Origin: Treponema sp. UBA3870
GTDB taxonomy: Bacteria; Spirochaetota; Spirochaetia; Treponematales; Treponemataceae
Assembly: GCA_002392275.1 (NCBI GenBank)
Contig: DGGQ01000157.1
Span: forward strand, 2,212 to 13,336
Direction of reading: 5' to 3'
Length of the DNA: 11,125 bases
The translations under genes were made by a program, and so were the position numbers. The notes beneath the pieces were generated by a model. That model saw only the letters and a program-made list of their open reading frames with translations, made no database searches and was not told the origin of the DNA. Positions 5,046 to 11,125 of the stretch are shown in pieces (position 1 is the first letter of the stretch; the number at the start of each line of letters is the position of its first letter).

Positions 5046-5978
5046 ATGACAAATGAAAACAGAAATTTTCTTTCGCTGTCGCACCGTGAATACAAAGACC
5101 GCCTTTTCAAAGCCATCTTCGGACGCAATACCGATGAAAGCAAAAGATGGCGGCTTGAGCTTTACAATGCACTGAACGACTCACACTACACAGACCCGGA
5201 TGCACTGAAAGTCAACACTATCGAAAATGTGATTTATATCACCATGCACAACGACATCTCCTTCTTGATTGATGACCATGTGGTTCTGTGGGAACAGCAG
5301 TCAAGCTACAACAAGAATATGCCGTTACGAGGATTCCTCTACTTCTCGCAATTATATCAAGAATATCTGACCGAAAATAAAAAAGACCCTTGCCGCAACG
5401 GAGAGATAAAAATTCCCACACCGAAATTCATCGTATTCTACAACGGTCTCAAGCATCTGCCGGATGAATTTACAATGAAACTTTCCGATTCATTCATGCA
5501 GGAAGATAAGACCGAAGCCTACGAGTGGACTGCGTACATCAAGAACATAAACAAAAATCCTGATCAGGTACTTCAAAAAAAGTGCAAACCGTTGTATCAT
5601 TACTGTAAGTTTGTGGATATGGTTCGTAATAATTTGAAAAATGGCATGGGCGACCACGAAGCCATAAACAAAGCCGTAGATGATGCAATAAAAGCAAACC
5701 TTCTGGACGGATTTTTCCGGCGGCAGAAAGCGGAGGTAATCGGAATGATTTTGACGGAATTCAATCAGGAGATTTACGAAGAGAACGTCCGCGAAGACGG
5801 CTATCTCGAAGGTTATGACGATGGAAGAAATACCGGCATAATCGAGGGAATTGCCAGGGGAGAATCAAAAAAAGCCGCTGAAGACGCTAAAAATCTTTTG
5901 AAGGAAAACATTCCGCCAGAAATTATCTCACGCTGTACCGGTATTCCTCTTGCACAAGTGATGGAACTTGCGACCTGA
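5046..5978 (+). CDS. Rpn-family PD-(D/E)XK nuclease / putative transposase-like protein
   Basis: This 310-residue protein resembles the Rpn family (recombination-promoting nucleases related to transposase_31), common in several copies in Treponema and gut Firmicutes. The core NDISFLIDDHVVLWEQQSSYNK (residues 69-90) carries the nuclease pattern: D70, D76/D77 and E83-Q-Q85. This is the ExQ variant of the E-x-K motif. NMPLRGFLYF and the FIVFYNG strand follow as usual. The C-terminus has a glutamate/glycine-rich helical linker (DGYLEGYDDGRNTGIIEGIARGE) and a small predicted HTH-like end (IPPEIISRCTGIPLAQVMELA). The start is uncertain: ATG 5046 gives the normal family N-terminus (FLSLSHREYKDRLFKAIFG) but has only a weak ribosome site. 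Upstream in-frame starts reach back into the antitoxin remnant and encode no family sequence. Confidence 0.8.
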   Translation: MTNENRNFLSLSHREYKDRLFKAIFGRNTDESKRWRLELYNALNDSHYTDPDALKVNTIENVIYITMHNDISFLIDDHVVLWEQQSSYNKNMPLRGFLYFSQLYQEYLTENKKDPCRNGEIKIPTPKFIVFYNGLKHLPDEFTMKLSDSFMQEDKTEAYEWTAYIKNINKNPDQVLQKKCKPLYHYCKFVDMVRNNLKNGMGDHEAINKAVDDAIKANLLDGFFRRQKAEVIGMILTEFNQEIYEENVREDGYLEGYDDGRNTGIIEGIARGESKKAAEDAKNLLKENIPPEIISRCTGIPLAQVMELAT

Positions 5979-6002
5979 TTAAATCCGTTGCAGGATAAAA
6001 TC

Positions 6003-6028
6003 ACCAACCCCGACGCAGAGGGGCTGGT
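6003..6028 (-). terminator. Probable Rho-independent terminator of the mrp-dus-yncE-like operon
   Basis: On the minus strand ACCAGCCCC pairs with GGGGTTGGT (one G/U) around an 8-base loop, followed by GATTTTATC. It lies about 50 bases past the stop at 6079, between convergent genes. On the plus strand the same hairpin has an A/C mismatch and no T-run, so it serves the minus-strand operon better. Confidence 0.55.
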
Positions 6029-6078
6029 TGCTCGCAACACGGTATGTACACCTCGCTCGAATCAGTGTGTTTCCCGGT

Positions 6079-7086
6079 TCAATCAGAAATCCTATAAATC
6101 TCAATCGCGGCATCCTGAAAATCCGAGAAGCACAGAATCTTTTCATCCGGTGAAATATCCAGGCCGGTCGGTTGGTTCCCTCCGTAGATTGTACCCACAA
6201 TGCTCATGTCCGTGGTGTCGATTATTTTAATCTGTCCGTTGGATGGAGAGCGCAGGGTGTAATCTTTCGGATTGTTCGGTCCCCGGCATGAAACAAAAAG
6301 ATACCTGTCCTTGTAAAGCTCTATCGTGTTCGGGTTCGTGTAAACCTTTGTCTTCGATGTGATTGTGAAAGTCGCAAGGTCCAGCTTGAGAATGTGCGCG
6401 TGGTACATGTCGCTGATAAACGCAGTGTCGTTCGCCTTGTTCACAACAATATGCCGCATGGCCGCATTCTGGATGTAGATTTTGTTCACCCTTTTTCCGC
6501 TGTCAACGTCGAATTTTTCAATCACACCGCCGTCAAACGCAAGAGAGATTATATACTCTCCCCCGTCCAGAAAATAAAGACCCCTCGGAGCGGCTCCTGT
6601 TGGAATTTTCCGCAAAACCTTTCCGCTCGCATAGTCAATAATGGACACATTGTTTGAAACCCAGTTGGACACCGCAAGCAGATTTTTTTCAGGGCAGTAC
6701 GCAATGAACTTTGACCATGTTCCCCCGGTAGAAATCTCGCGCTTATACTCGAACCCCGGATATGTATACTCATAGATTTTTCCGGTGGTCATCTGAGAAA
6801 CAAAAAAAGAATTTTTTTCTGGAATGAAAAGCCCCTCGGCAAAACCGACTTTCTTTGAGTTCGGCGGATTTATCCTCTTGGTGATTTTTTTTTCATCAAC
6901 AGAAAAAATGTCAAAACCATCGTCATCAAGAAGCGGAAGCACGATATATTTTCCGTCGGGCGAAAAAAGAACCTGCTTGGGCTGAAGACCACACTTGTAG
7001 ATTCCAAGCTTCTCCACGTCCGGCTGCGCAAATGCATTTCCCGCCAAAACAAAAGCAGCAGCCATGGCTACAAAAATCTTTTTCAT
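6079..7086 (-). CDS. Secreted YncE-like beta-propeller protein
   Basis: The 335-residue product has a Sec signal peptide (MKKIFVAMAAAFVLAGNAFA, cleavage before Gln21) followed by repeated WD/YVTN-like blades. Visible examples are QPKQVLFSPDGKYIVLP, NNVSIIDYASGKVLRKIPTG, APRGLYFLDGGEYIISLAFD, and the last blade GGNQPTGLDISPDEKILCFSD. This is the pattern of YncE-type seven-bladed propellers in the periplasm; no catalytic residues or haem sites are evident, so a binding or scaffold role is more likely than an enzymatic one. The ATG at 7086 has GAGGTG about 6 bases upstream and overlaps the dus stop codon (ATGA), so translation is coupled to dus. Linkage to mrp and dus does not itself explain its role. 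Confidence 0.8.
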   Translation of the reverse strand: MKKIFVAMAAAFVLAGNAFAQPDVEKLGIYKCGLQPKQVLFSPDGKYIVLPLLDDDGFDIFSVDEKKITKRINPPNSKKVGFAEGLFIPEKNSFFVSQMTTGKIYEYTYPGFEYKREISTGGTWSKFIAYCPEKNLLAVSNWVSNNVSIIDYASGKVLRKIPTGAAPRGLYFLDGGEYIISLAFDGGVIEKFDVDSGKRVNKIYIQNAAMRHIVVNKANDTAFISDMYHAHILKLDLATFTITSKTKVYTNPNTIELYKDRYLFVSCRGPNNPKDYTLRSPSNGQIKIIDTTDMSIVGTIYGGNQPTGLDISPDEKILCFSDFQDAAIEIYRISD

Positions 7087-8081
7087 ATCAACACCTCTCT
7101 GTCGTCTGGAACTTTATCAAAATATTCTTCTATTTTTTTACGTGTTTCGTCAAGTGAGTGGTAGTTGAGAATCTGTGTTTTAAAATAATGTCCAAAAGAA
7201 AAATTGTCGCAGTAATAAGAAAAAAAACGTTGGATTCTCGTCTTGTAAAACTCAGGCGGCTGAAAATCTTCTATATAATTGACAAAATTCAGGGCAACTT
7301 TTTTCCTGTCGATTTTTAATCCGGCTTTTTTTTCACCCGACAAAGCGGATTTCAGTTCCCTAAAAATCCATGGCTTCTGGGCTGCGGCACGTGCGACCAT
7401 AAGACCTTTGGCGTGAGGAACTTTTTCCATGGCAAAATCAGCGGAAGCGCAATCACAAATTTCGCCGTTCACATAGACCGCCACATTCGGATAACGGACC
7501 GCAACCTCCTCCGCATACGAATACTTCGGTTTTCCGATCAGACGCTCCTTCAAAGTCCTCGGATGCAAAGTCAAAGCCTCAACCCCTTCCGAAAAAAGCA
7601 TGTCCACAAAATCAAAAAAACTTTTGTCAGTAAAATCATCCGCACCAAGACGGCACTTGACGCTAAGCCTTTTGTGTACGCCGCTTTCCTTCTCCGAATC
7701 ATCAAGTGCAGATTTTATTCCGCGCACAAGCTCCAGAGTCTCGGACAAAGGCTTCATCATCCACGCAATTCCCGCACCGGTTTTGTAAATCTGAGGAGCC
7801 GAGCAGCCCATGTTCAAATCAACGCCGACACCGTTTTTATGCGCAAGAAGTGATGCCGCCTTGACCATCGGCTCAACCTTGTTCCCGGTAAGCTGCCAGA
7901 CAATTTTTTCAGGAACCGGCGCGTCAAGGAGATAAAACTTTTCAAAAGGCCCCAAATTCAAAAGGGACGCGGCGTTAATCATCTCGGTGAAATAACAGTC
8001 GCACCCCCCGAATCCTTCGACCAACATTCTGAAAGCCTGATGACTCAAAGTAGCCATCGGGCCGCAAACAAGCTCAACCAT
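7083..8081 (-). CDS. dus: tRNA-dihydrouridine synthase family protein
   Basis: This 332-residue flavoprotein belongs to the Dus family, which uses FMN and NADPH to reduce uridines in tRNA to dihydrouridine. Seen here: CGPMATLSHQAFR near the N-terminus (FMN-binding 'PM.G.t...fR' motif), VDLNMGCSAPQI with the catalytic cysteine C93, VKCRLGADD for the substrate and flavin site, TLHPRTLKERLIGKPKY (the HxRt motif), VYVNGEI, and AKGLMVARAAAQKPWIF (phosphate-binding end of the TIM barrel). The C-terminal 75 residues form the helical domain found in the family. It starts 4 bases after mrp and has only a weak Shine-Dalgarno site, so it probably depends on translational coupling. The Dus subfamily, and so the target position, cannot be assigned. 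Confidence 0.9.
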   Translation of the reverse strand: MVELVCGPMATLSHQAFRMLVEGFGGCDCYFTEMINAASLLNLGPFEKFYLLDAPVPEKIVWQLTGNKVEPMVKAASLLAHKNGVGVDLNMGCSAPQIYKTGAGIAWMMKPLSETLELVRGIKSALDDSEKESGVHKRLSVKCRLGADDFTDKSFFDFVDMLFSEGVEALTLHPRTLKERLIGKPKYSYAEEVAVRYPNVAVYVNGEICDCASADFAMEKVPHAKGLMVARAAAQKPWIFRELKSALSGEKKAGLKIDRKKVALNFVNYIEDFQPPEFYKTRIQRFFSYYCDNFSFGHYFKTQILNYHSLDETRKKIEEYFDKVPDDREVLI

Positions 8082-8085
8082 CAGC

Positions 8086-8952
8086 TCAGACTTTTTTAAT
8101 CATCGCTTCAATTTTTGCGGCCGCCGAATCAACATAATCATCATCAAGACTTTCAATCTCGCCGTTGTCCACAGCAATCGACATATTCCTTTCAATCGGA
8201 ATACGTGCAAGAACTTCAAGACCGAAATCCTTCGCAATCCCGTCAATGTTGCTGTCGCCAAAAATGCGGATTTCCTTTGAGCAGTCCGGACAGCGCACAT
8301 AGCTCATGTTTTCAATCAGACCAAGAACCGGAACGTTCATCATATTCGCCATGTTCACGGCCTTCTCGACAATCACGCGGACGAGCTGCTGGGGAGACGA
8401 CACAACGATTATACCATCCACAGGTATTGACTGGAAAACGGTCAGAGGCACATCCCCAGTTCCCGGAGGGCAGTCAACGAACATAAAATCCACGTCCTCC
8501 CAAAGAACGTCGGTCCAGAACTGACGCACCGCACCCGAAATCACCGGACCACGCCAGATAACCGGGTCGGTCTCGTTGGGCAAAAGGAAATTCATGGACA
8601 TAATCTGAACGCCCTTACCGCTCTTCACCGGATAAATGAAATCCTTCTGTGAACCGTCCGGACAAGTCATAACACCGCTCTGAACTTTTTCCTGAGTCAA
8701 ACCGAACGCAGTTGGAATTGAAGGTCCCGTAATGTCGGCATCAAGAATCGCAGTCCTGTAACCGTCGCGCGAAACCTTGCACGCCAAAAGATTTGTGACA
8801 AGCGACTTACCCACGCCGCCCTTGCCGCTCACAACGCCGATAACTTTTTTAACAGAAGAACCCGCACAAAGCTTTTCATGCAAATCCTTTTTTTCACTGG
8901 AACAAGAACCCGCCGCAGAACAAGATGAGCAAGCACCGTTGCAATCCGCCAT
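8086..8952 (-). CDS. mrp: Mrp/NBP35-family ATP-binding Fe-S cluster carrier
   Basis: The 288-residue protein is a P-loop ATPase of the Mrp/ApbC/NBP35 family, which carries and hands over [4Fe-4S] clusters to apoproteins in the cytoplasm. It shows the deviant Walker A SGKGGVGKS (42-50), ILDADITGPSIP (69-80), a Walker B FMFVDCPPGTGD (156-167), and the cluster-binding C221-P-D-C224 near the C-terminus. The N-terminus adds four cysteines (C4, C8, C11, C17). Their last three have the C-x2-C-x5-C spacing of the eukaryotic Nbp35 N-terminal ferredoxin-like site. No MIP18-like (DUF59) domain precedes the ATPase, unlike in E. coli Mrp. The ATG has GGAGG 5 bases upstream. It is the first gene of the operon with dus and the propeller gene. 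Confidence 0.92.
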   Translation of the reverse strand: MADCNGACSSCSAAGSCSSEKKDLHEKLCAGSSVKKVIGVVSGKGGVGKSLVTNLLACKVSRDGYRTAILDADITGPSIPTAFGLTQEKVQSGVMTCPDGSQKDFIYPVKSGKGVQIMSMNFLLPNETDPVIWRGPVISGAVRQFWTDVLWEDVDFMFVDCPPGTGDVPLTVFQSIPVDGIIVVSSPQQLVRVIVEKAVNMANMMNVPVLGLIENMSYVRCPDCSKEIRIFGDSNIDGIAKDFGLEVLARIPIERNMSIAVDNGEIESLDDDYVDSAAAKIEAMIKKV

Positions 8953-9261
8953 ATATACCTCCGGGGGAACAAACCCCTCAAATTTAAAATTATTAACTTT
9001 CTTCTATAAATAATACATTTTTTTTGAAAAACAGGCAAATTTATTTTTTTCGGACGGCATCCGATTTTTATCCCGGCATACACATATTTGTCTTGCGCAC
9101 AAACATGTATAACCGGCTTTCCGGGGTTCCGGCATTCGCCTACATTGCTAACGCAAGCCGCAGGCGGCCCCCTCCAATCCGGCGTAGAATCCTTAAGGGA
9201 ATGGGTGGTAAAAAAAATGTCGGGCTTAGATTTTCTTACGTATGTGGGTTTGTAATAACTG
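8953..9261. other. Intergenic region upstream of mrp
   Basis: This 309-base gap has no credible gene. It contains the mrp promoter (9010-9038), and a small hairpin GGGG-AACAAA-CCCC (8964-8977) right beside the mrp ribosome site at 8958-8962. A short GC-rich hairpin GCCGC-AG-GCGGC (9157-9168) and three CCGG motifs around 9113-9134 lie in a GC-rich island (about 9100-9200). An AT-rich stretch with a weak TCGGA/TCCGA stem (9050-9064) is flanked by T-runs. A minus-strand frame here continues in front of mrp, but it has no family resemblance and shifts into the wrong frame over mrp. Confidence 0.6.
9010..9038 (-). promoter_or_regulatory. mrp: Promoter of the mrp operon
   Basis: On the minus strand TTGCCT (9038-9033) and TATTAT (9015-9010) are spaced by exactly 17 bases. 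The start would be near 9003, giving a leader of about 50 bases that contains the GGGG/CCCC hairpin next to the Shine-Dalgarno site. Confidence 0.6.
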
Positions 9262-9564
9262 CTATTCCAATTTATCAAACGCAGTGTTTATGACATTGGC
9301 CATGCTTTCCAAAAGTTCTTTTCTAAGTGCTTCAAGACTCTGATACTCAAGACCTTTTTTGTCAAACAAATCCAAGGAATCTACATGCAATGAACCAGCA
9401 ATCTGCCGCAGCATTGGGAGAGACGGAAAGTATCTTCCCGATTCAATCATCGCAATATAATTTGCAGATGCCCCGGCTTCTTCCGCAAGTTTTTCCTGAG
9501 AAAAGTTCATTTGCTTTCTAAGACGCTTCATATTGTTTGCAAGACAGATTTGTATATTGTCCAT
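9262..9564 (-). CDS. Small XRE-family transcriptional regulator
   Basis: The 100-residue protein has a Cro/C1-type helix-turn-helix at about residues 8-66 (core FSQEKLAEEAGASANYIAMIESG, then LHVDSLDLF). A helical tail follows (SLEALRKELLESMANVINTAFDKLE) that could dimerise. It shares its arrangement and several HTH residues with the XRE protein at 2729-3052 (SQEKL, YI..IE, LF). The ATG at 9564 lacks a good ribosome site, and no clear promoter was found on this strand. It is divergent from a membrane/exported-protein operon whose promoter is overlapped and followed by inverted repeats, so local repression is the simplest role. No terminator was recognised after its stop. Confidence 0.82.
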   Translation of the reverse strand: MDNIQICLANNMKRLRKQMNFSQEKLAEEAGASANYIAMIESGRYFPSLPMLRQIAGSLHVDSLDLFDKKGLEYQSLEALRKELLESMANVINTAFDKLE

Positions 9565-9602
9565 AAGTGTAAATCAATGATAATATTTTTCTATATGCGT
9601 CG

Positions 9603-9614
9603 CTTGTTGACAAG
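9603..9614. promoter_or_regulatory. Inverted repeat over the -35 box
   Basis: CTTGT-TG-ACAAG spans the -35 hexamer of the plus-strand promoter. A protein bound here would block RNA polymerase. It is short, so it is only a candidate operator for the adjacent XRE protein. Confidence 0.35.
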
Positions 9615-9635
9615 TGAGTATAACTGATGTAGAAT
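9607..9635 (+). promoter_or_regulatory. Promoter of the membrane/exported protein operon
   Basis: TTGACA (9607-9612, perfect) and TAGAAT (9630-9635, 5 of 6) are separated by the optimal 17 bases. The transcript would start near 9642 and carry a leader of about 100 bases, unusually long for this window and containing two inverted repeats. Confidence 0.75.
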
Positions 9636-9643
9636 TGTATATC

Positions 9644-9660
9644 TATAAGTAAAACTTATA
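9644..9660. promoter_or_regulatory. Perfect inverted repeat at the transcription start
   Basis: TATAAGT-AAA-ACTTATA, seven-base arms with a 3-base centre, begins right at the predicted start of the plus-strand transcript. The position is typical of a repressor operator. It could alternatively be a weak RNA hairpin. Confidence 0.45.
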
Positions 9661-9703
9661 TGAAAAGATGGAAGTATTTTCAACTTTACATTACCAGTAG
9701 TTA

Positions 9704-9721
9704 ATCTTCAGTAGTGAAGAT
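9704..9721 (+). promoter_or_regulatory. Leader hairpin before the ribosome site
   Basis: ATCTTCA-GTAG-TGAAGAT forms a seven-pair stem with a four-base loop in the 5' leader, 13 bases before the GGAGG site at 9734-9738. It has no T-run and is too weak to be a terminator; it could affect mRNA stability or translation. Confidence 0.4.
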
Positions 9722-9744
9722 AATTATGATTTTGGAGGATTTTT

Positions 9745-10104
9745 ATGGTCGTCGAAAGAATCAACGTAGCTTTTAAAACTGCACTAAACAGGGTTCATGC
9801 TGTTCTCGCTTTATTATTCTGGATAATATCGGGATTTGTAAGCTTTGCATGGATAAAAAGCAAATTTCCCTATGCTGAAATTTGGTTCCTTAAAAATTCA
9901 TGGATTTTTATAATAATCGGAATTATAATTGGCTTGATACGAGCTTTTATTATTTTAGACAAATATTCTTGGCAGGTTGCAACGATAGAAGAAATCCGGG
10001 ATGTAAAAAAAGCTCTAAAAAATATGGGTTCTAAAATAAATAACGACTCGAATTCTGCTGTTCCAACAAATCAAGATTTATTGAGAAAAAATACCAGGAG
10101 CTAA
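9745..10104 (+). CDS. Two-TM membrane protein of unknown function
   Basis: The 119-residue product has two hydrophobic segments that should span the membrane, at about residues 17-37 (VHAVLALLFWIISGFVSFAWI) and 52-72 (WIFIIIGIIIGLIRAFIILD). A cytoplasmic-type charged tail (about 74-119, EEIRDVKKALKNMGSK) may be partly coiled coil. By the positive-inside rule both ends are likely cytoplasmic. It fits no recognised family. The ATG at 9745 has an ideal GGAGG 6 bases away. The next gene starts 19 bases after its stop and lacks a separate promoter, so the two form an operon. AT-rich composition matches its partner. Confidence 0.72.
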   Translation: MVVERINVAFKTALNRVHAVLALLFWIISGFVSFAWIKSKFPYAEIWFLKNSWIFIIIGIIIGLIRAFIILDKYSWQVATIEEIRDVKKALKNMGSKINNDSNSAVPTNQDLLRKNTRS

Positions 10105-10123
10105 AATTTGTAGAGGTATATTT

Positions 10124-10765
10124 ATGAAAAGATTTTTTCTATTGCTTTTTGTAATGATTTTTTGTATTACAGGAAAACTTTTCTCAACCACACTTACAAT
10201 TATATATGATGACGGAAATGAAATAGAAATAGGAACGATAGAAACAAAAACGACATGGAACGTTGATGATGACATCGTTAATTTTGATGACAATGATGAT
10301 TATGAAGACATTGGAAGTCAGTTTACTTTAGTTGATGCAAATAGCGACGGCTATATGGACATAATGGAAAACATAGAATTTTACAGCGGTGCATATAACC
10401 ATTATTACAATTTGTATATATACAATCCGAAAGAAAAGAAATTTGAACTTCTGGAGGAATTATACAATCTACATATTGAAGGAAATGGAATAATACGTGA
10501 AGGATTCTGGGGAAATAACGTGTCGCCCTCCTATACCACTTATAAATGGGATGGAAATCGTTTCAGAAAATTATCTGAGTACTATTACTCTTCCTTCCCA
10601 CCTTATTGGGACGCAGTTAAAGAAGGAGAGATAATCTATTCATGGGATGAGGATGATGAAAAAATTATAAAAGAAGAATACAAGTATTATAACAGGGGGG
10701 AAGAAATCTCCAAGGAAGAGTATGAAAGATTAACATCAGAAATTTATGACGACTCCACTTGGTAA
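10124..10765 (+). CDS. Exported XAC2610-like protein
   Basis: The 213-residue product begins with a hydrophobic Sec signal (MKRFFLLLFVMIFCITGKLFS). The motif FTLVDANSDGYMDIMEN at 67-83 has the DxNxDGYxD calcium-loop form (D71, N73, D75, Y77, D79). It is followed by YNLYIYNPKEKKFE. This is the signature of XAC2610-like proteins, in which a 'DvNfDGy.D' loop precedes a 'WlYd..tg.F' strand. Their function is unknown; they are exported. The remainder is rich in tyrosine and acidic residues, ending EEISKEEYERLTSEIYDDSTW. The cysteine at residue 14 lies inside the signal and is not in a convincing lipobox. The ATG has GAGGT about 7 bases upstream. It is probably co-transcribed with the two-TM protein. 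Confidence 0.68.
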   Translation: MKRFFLLLFVMIFCITGKLFSTTLTIIYDDGNEIEIGTIETKTTWNVDDDIVNFDDNDDYEDIGSQFTLVDANSDGYMDIMENIEFYSGAYNHYYNLYIYNPKEKKFELLEELYNLHIEGNGIIREGFWGNNVSPSYTTYKWDGNRFRKLSEYYYSSFPPYWDAVKEGEIIYSWDEDDEKIIKEEYKYYNRGEEISKEEYERLTSEIYDDSTW

Positions 10766-10868
10766 TGCTTCAAGTATTAATCAGAGGTTTGACGTTGTTT
10801 TTCACTTCTGAAAATGTATCGGCTATGGAACCAACAAATTTCCATTGCCGAATCATTCTTCCCAAACT
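10766..10868. other. Stretch between the exported-protein gene and the IS end
   Basis: No gene is assigned on the plus strand. On the minus strand a frame running out of the IS end reads MIRQWKFVGSIADTFSE..., about 28 codons ending in TGA near 10776. It may be the tail of a gene cut by the IS, but it matches no family known to me. No terminator for the upstream gene is evident. Confidence 0.25.
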
Positions 10869-11125
10869 GGACCCTGTCATAAATTCTGTGTAAATGGCAG
10901 AGGTTAATTAAATCCGGGAACACGCCCGTCAAATAATATTGCAAACTGATTAACTGCCAGTCCCCAGTCTTTAATGGACATAGTCCAGCGGGTACTGGCA
11001 TTTTTGACTGCCAGATACATTACCTTGTATATCGAATCATCATCAGGGAAACTTGATTTGTTTCTGGTAACTTTTCGCAGGGAAAAGTTCAGGAATTCGA
11101 TTGCGTTGGTTGTGTAAATGGCTCG
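10869..11125 (-). mobile_element. 3' end of an IS256-family insertion sequence (partial)
   Basis: The window ends inside this element. Its outer end is placed near 10869 because GGACCCTGTCATAAATTCTG followed by TGTAAATG resembles the terminal repeats of IS256-family elements (an 'AATTnTGTGTAAA' core). The transposase stop lies about 35 bases inside. The other end and any target duplication are outside the window, so the exact boundary is inferred. Confidence 0.65.
10904..11125 (-). CDS. IS256-family (mutator type) transposase, C-terminal part
   Basis: The last 73 residues of a transposase are encoded here and the rest lies beyond the window. IYTTNAIEFLNFSLRKVTRN contains the glutamate of the DDE triad in the family's N-x-I-E context with the R/K at the expected distance. 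DDDSIYKVMYLAVKNAS followed by WTMSIKDWGLAVNQFAILF matches the usual 'W..pi.dW..alnqlai.F' ending. The common 'IESLNr' reads IEFLNF here, a mild departure. The reading frame is open to the edge, so activity cannot be judged. Its presence at the margin of an AT-rich accessory segment fits local rearrangement. Confidence 0.88.
   Translation of the reverse strand, partial: RAIYTTNAIEFLNFSLRKVTRNKSSFPDDDSIYKVMYLAVKNASTRWTMSIKDWGLAVNQFAILFDGRVPGFN

Noticed and set aside
5979..6200. Small minus-strand ORF at the end of the propeller gene
   Set aside because: It overlaps the propeller coding region in another frame and has no own start signal or family match.
9050..9069. TCGGA-CGGCA-TCCGA stem followed by five T as a plus-strand terminator
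   Set aside because: Only five pairs, and no plus-strand gene lies upstream to be terminated.
8829..9278. Long minus-strand frame over the mrp upstream region and mrp start
   Set aside because: It crosses the mrp promoter and start in another frame and has no family resemblance; the mrp frame is clearly coding.
1..11125. CRISPR array, tRNA or rRNA genes
   Set aside because: No regularly spaced repeats, cloverleaf signatures or rRNA motifs were seen on either strand.

Overview
The window looks like chromosomal DNA from a spirochaete, most likely a host-associated Treponema. This rests on gene content and style: an Rpn-type PD-(D/E)XK protein with an ExQ active-site variant, lipoproteins and secreted proteins of unknown family in AT-rich DNA, several toxin-antitoxin (TA) modules, and an IS256-type transposase. 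No rRNA, tRNA or other decisive marker is present, so the assignment is an inference.

Left part (1-3052). A DTW-domain tRNA modification gene (175-873, +) meets a toxin-antitoxin pair on the minus strand 3 bases after its stop. That pair is an XRE-type regulator/antitoxin (1286-1834) whose 3' end overlaps a PIN-domain toxin (877-1302). About 200 bases upstream, in divergent orientation, lies a second TA pair, DinJ/RelB-like antitoxin plus YafQ-like toxin (2054-2631, +), joined by an ATGA overlap. The gap between the two modules holds two well-formed sigma-70-type promoters and two different sets of repeats that look like operators. A small XRE regulator follows on the minus strand (2729-3052).

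Middle (3053-6078). The small XRE gene is divergent from a lipoprotein gene (3220-4110, +), and a nearly perfect 36-base palindrome sits between them over possible -10 boxes. Next come a five-codon mini-ORF with an ideal ribosome binding site, two adjacent GC-rich inverted repeats, a small secreted protein (4324-4809), a headless remnant of a VapB/AbrB-type antitoxin behind a strong hairpin (4840-4969), and the Rpn-family gene (5046-5978).

Right of centre (6003-9038, minus strand). A compact housekeeping operon reads mrp (Fe-S carrier ATPase), then dus (tRNA-dihydrouridine synthase), then a periplasmic YncE-like beta-propeller. The spacing is tight (a 4-base gap, then an ATGA overlap), with a promoter at 9010-9038 and a probable terminator at 6003-6028.

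Right end (9262-11125). A second small XRE regulator (minus) is divergent from a two-gene AT-rich operon (two-TM membrane protein, then an exported XAC2610-like protein). Its divergent region again holds a good promoter overlapped and followed by inverted repeats. The window ends inside the 3' part of an IS256-family element. The repeated pattern of a small XRE gene divergent from envelope or exported protein genes, with palindromes between, occurs twice and is the least explained theme of the window. The AT-rich cargo, TA modules, remnants and IS mark this as an accessory region broken up by the conserved mrp-dus operon and the DTW gene.
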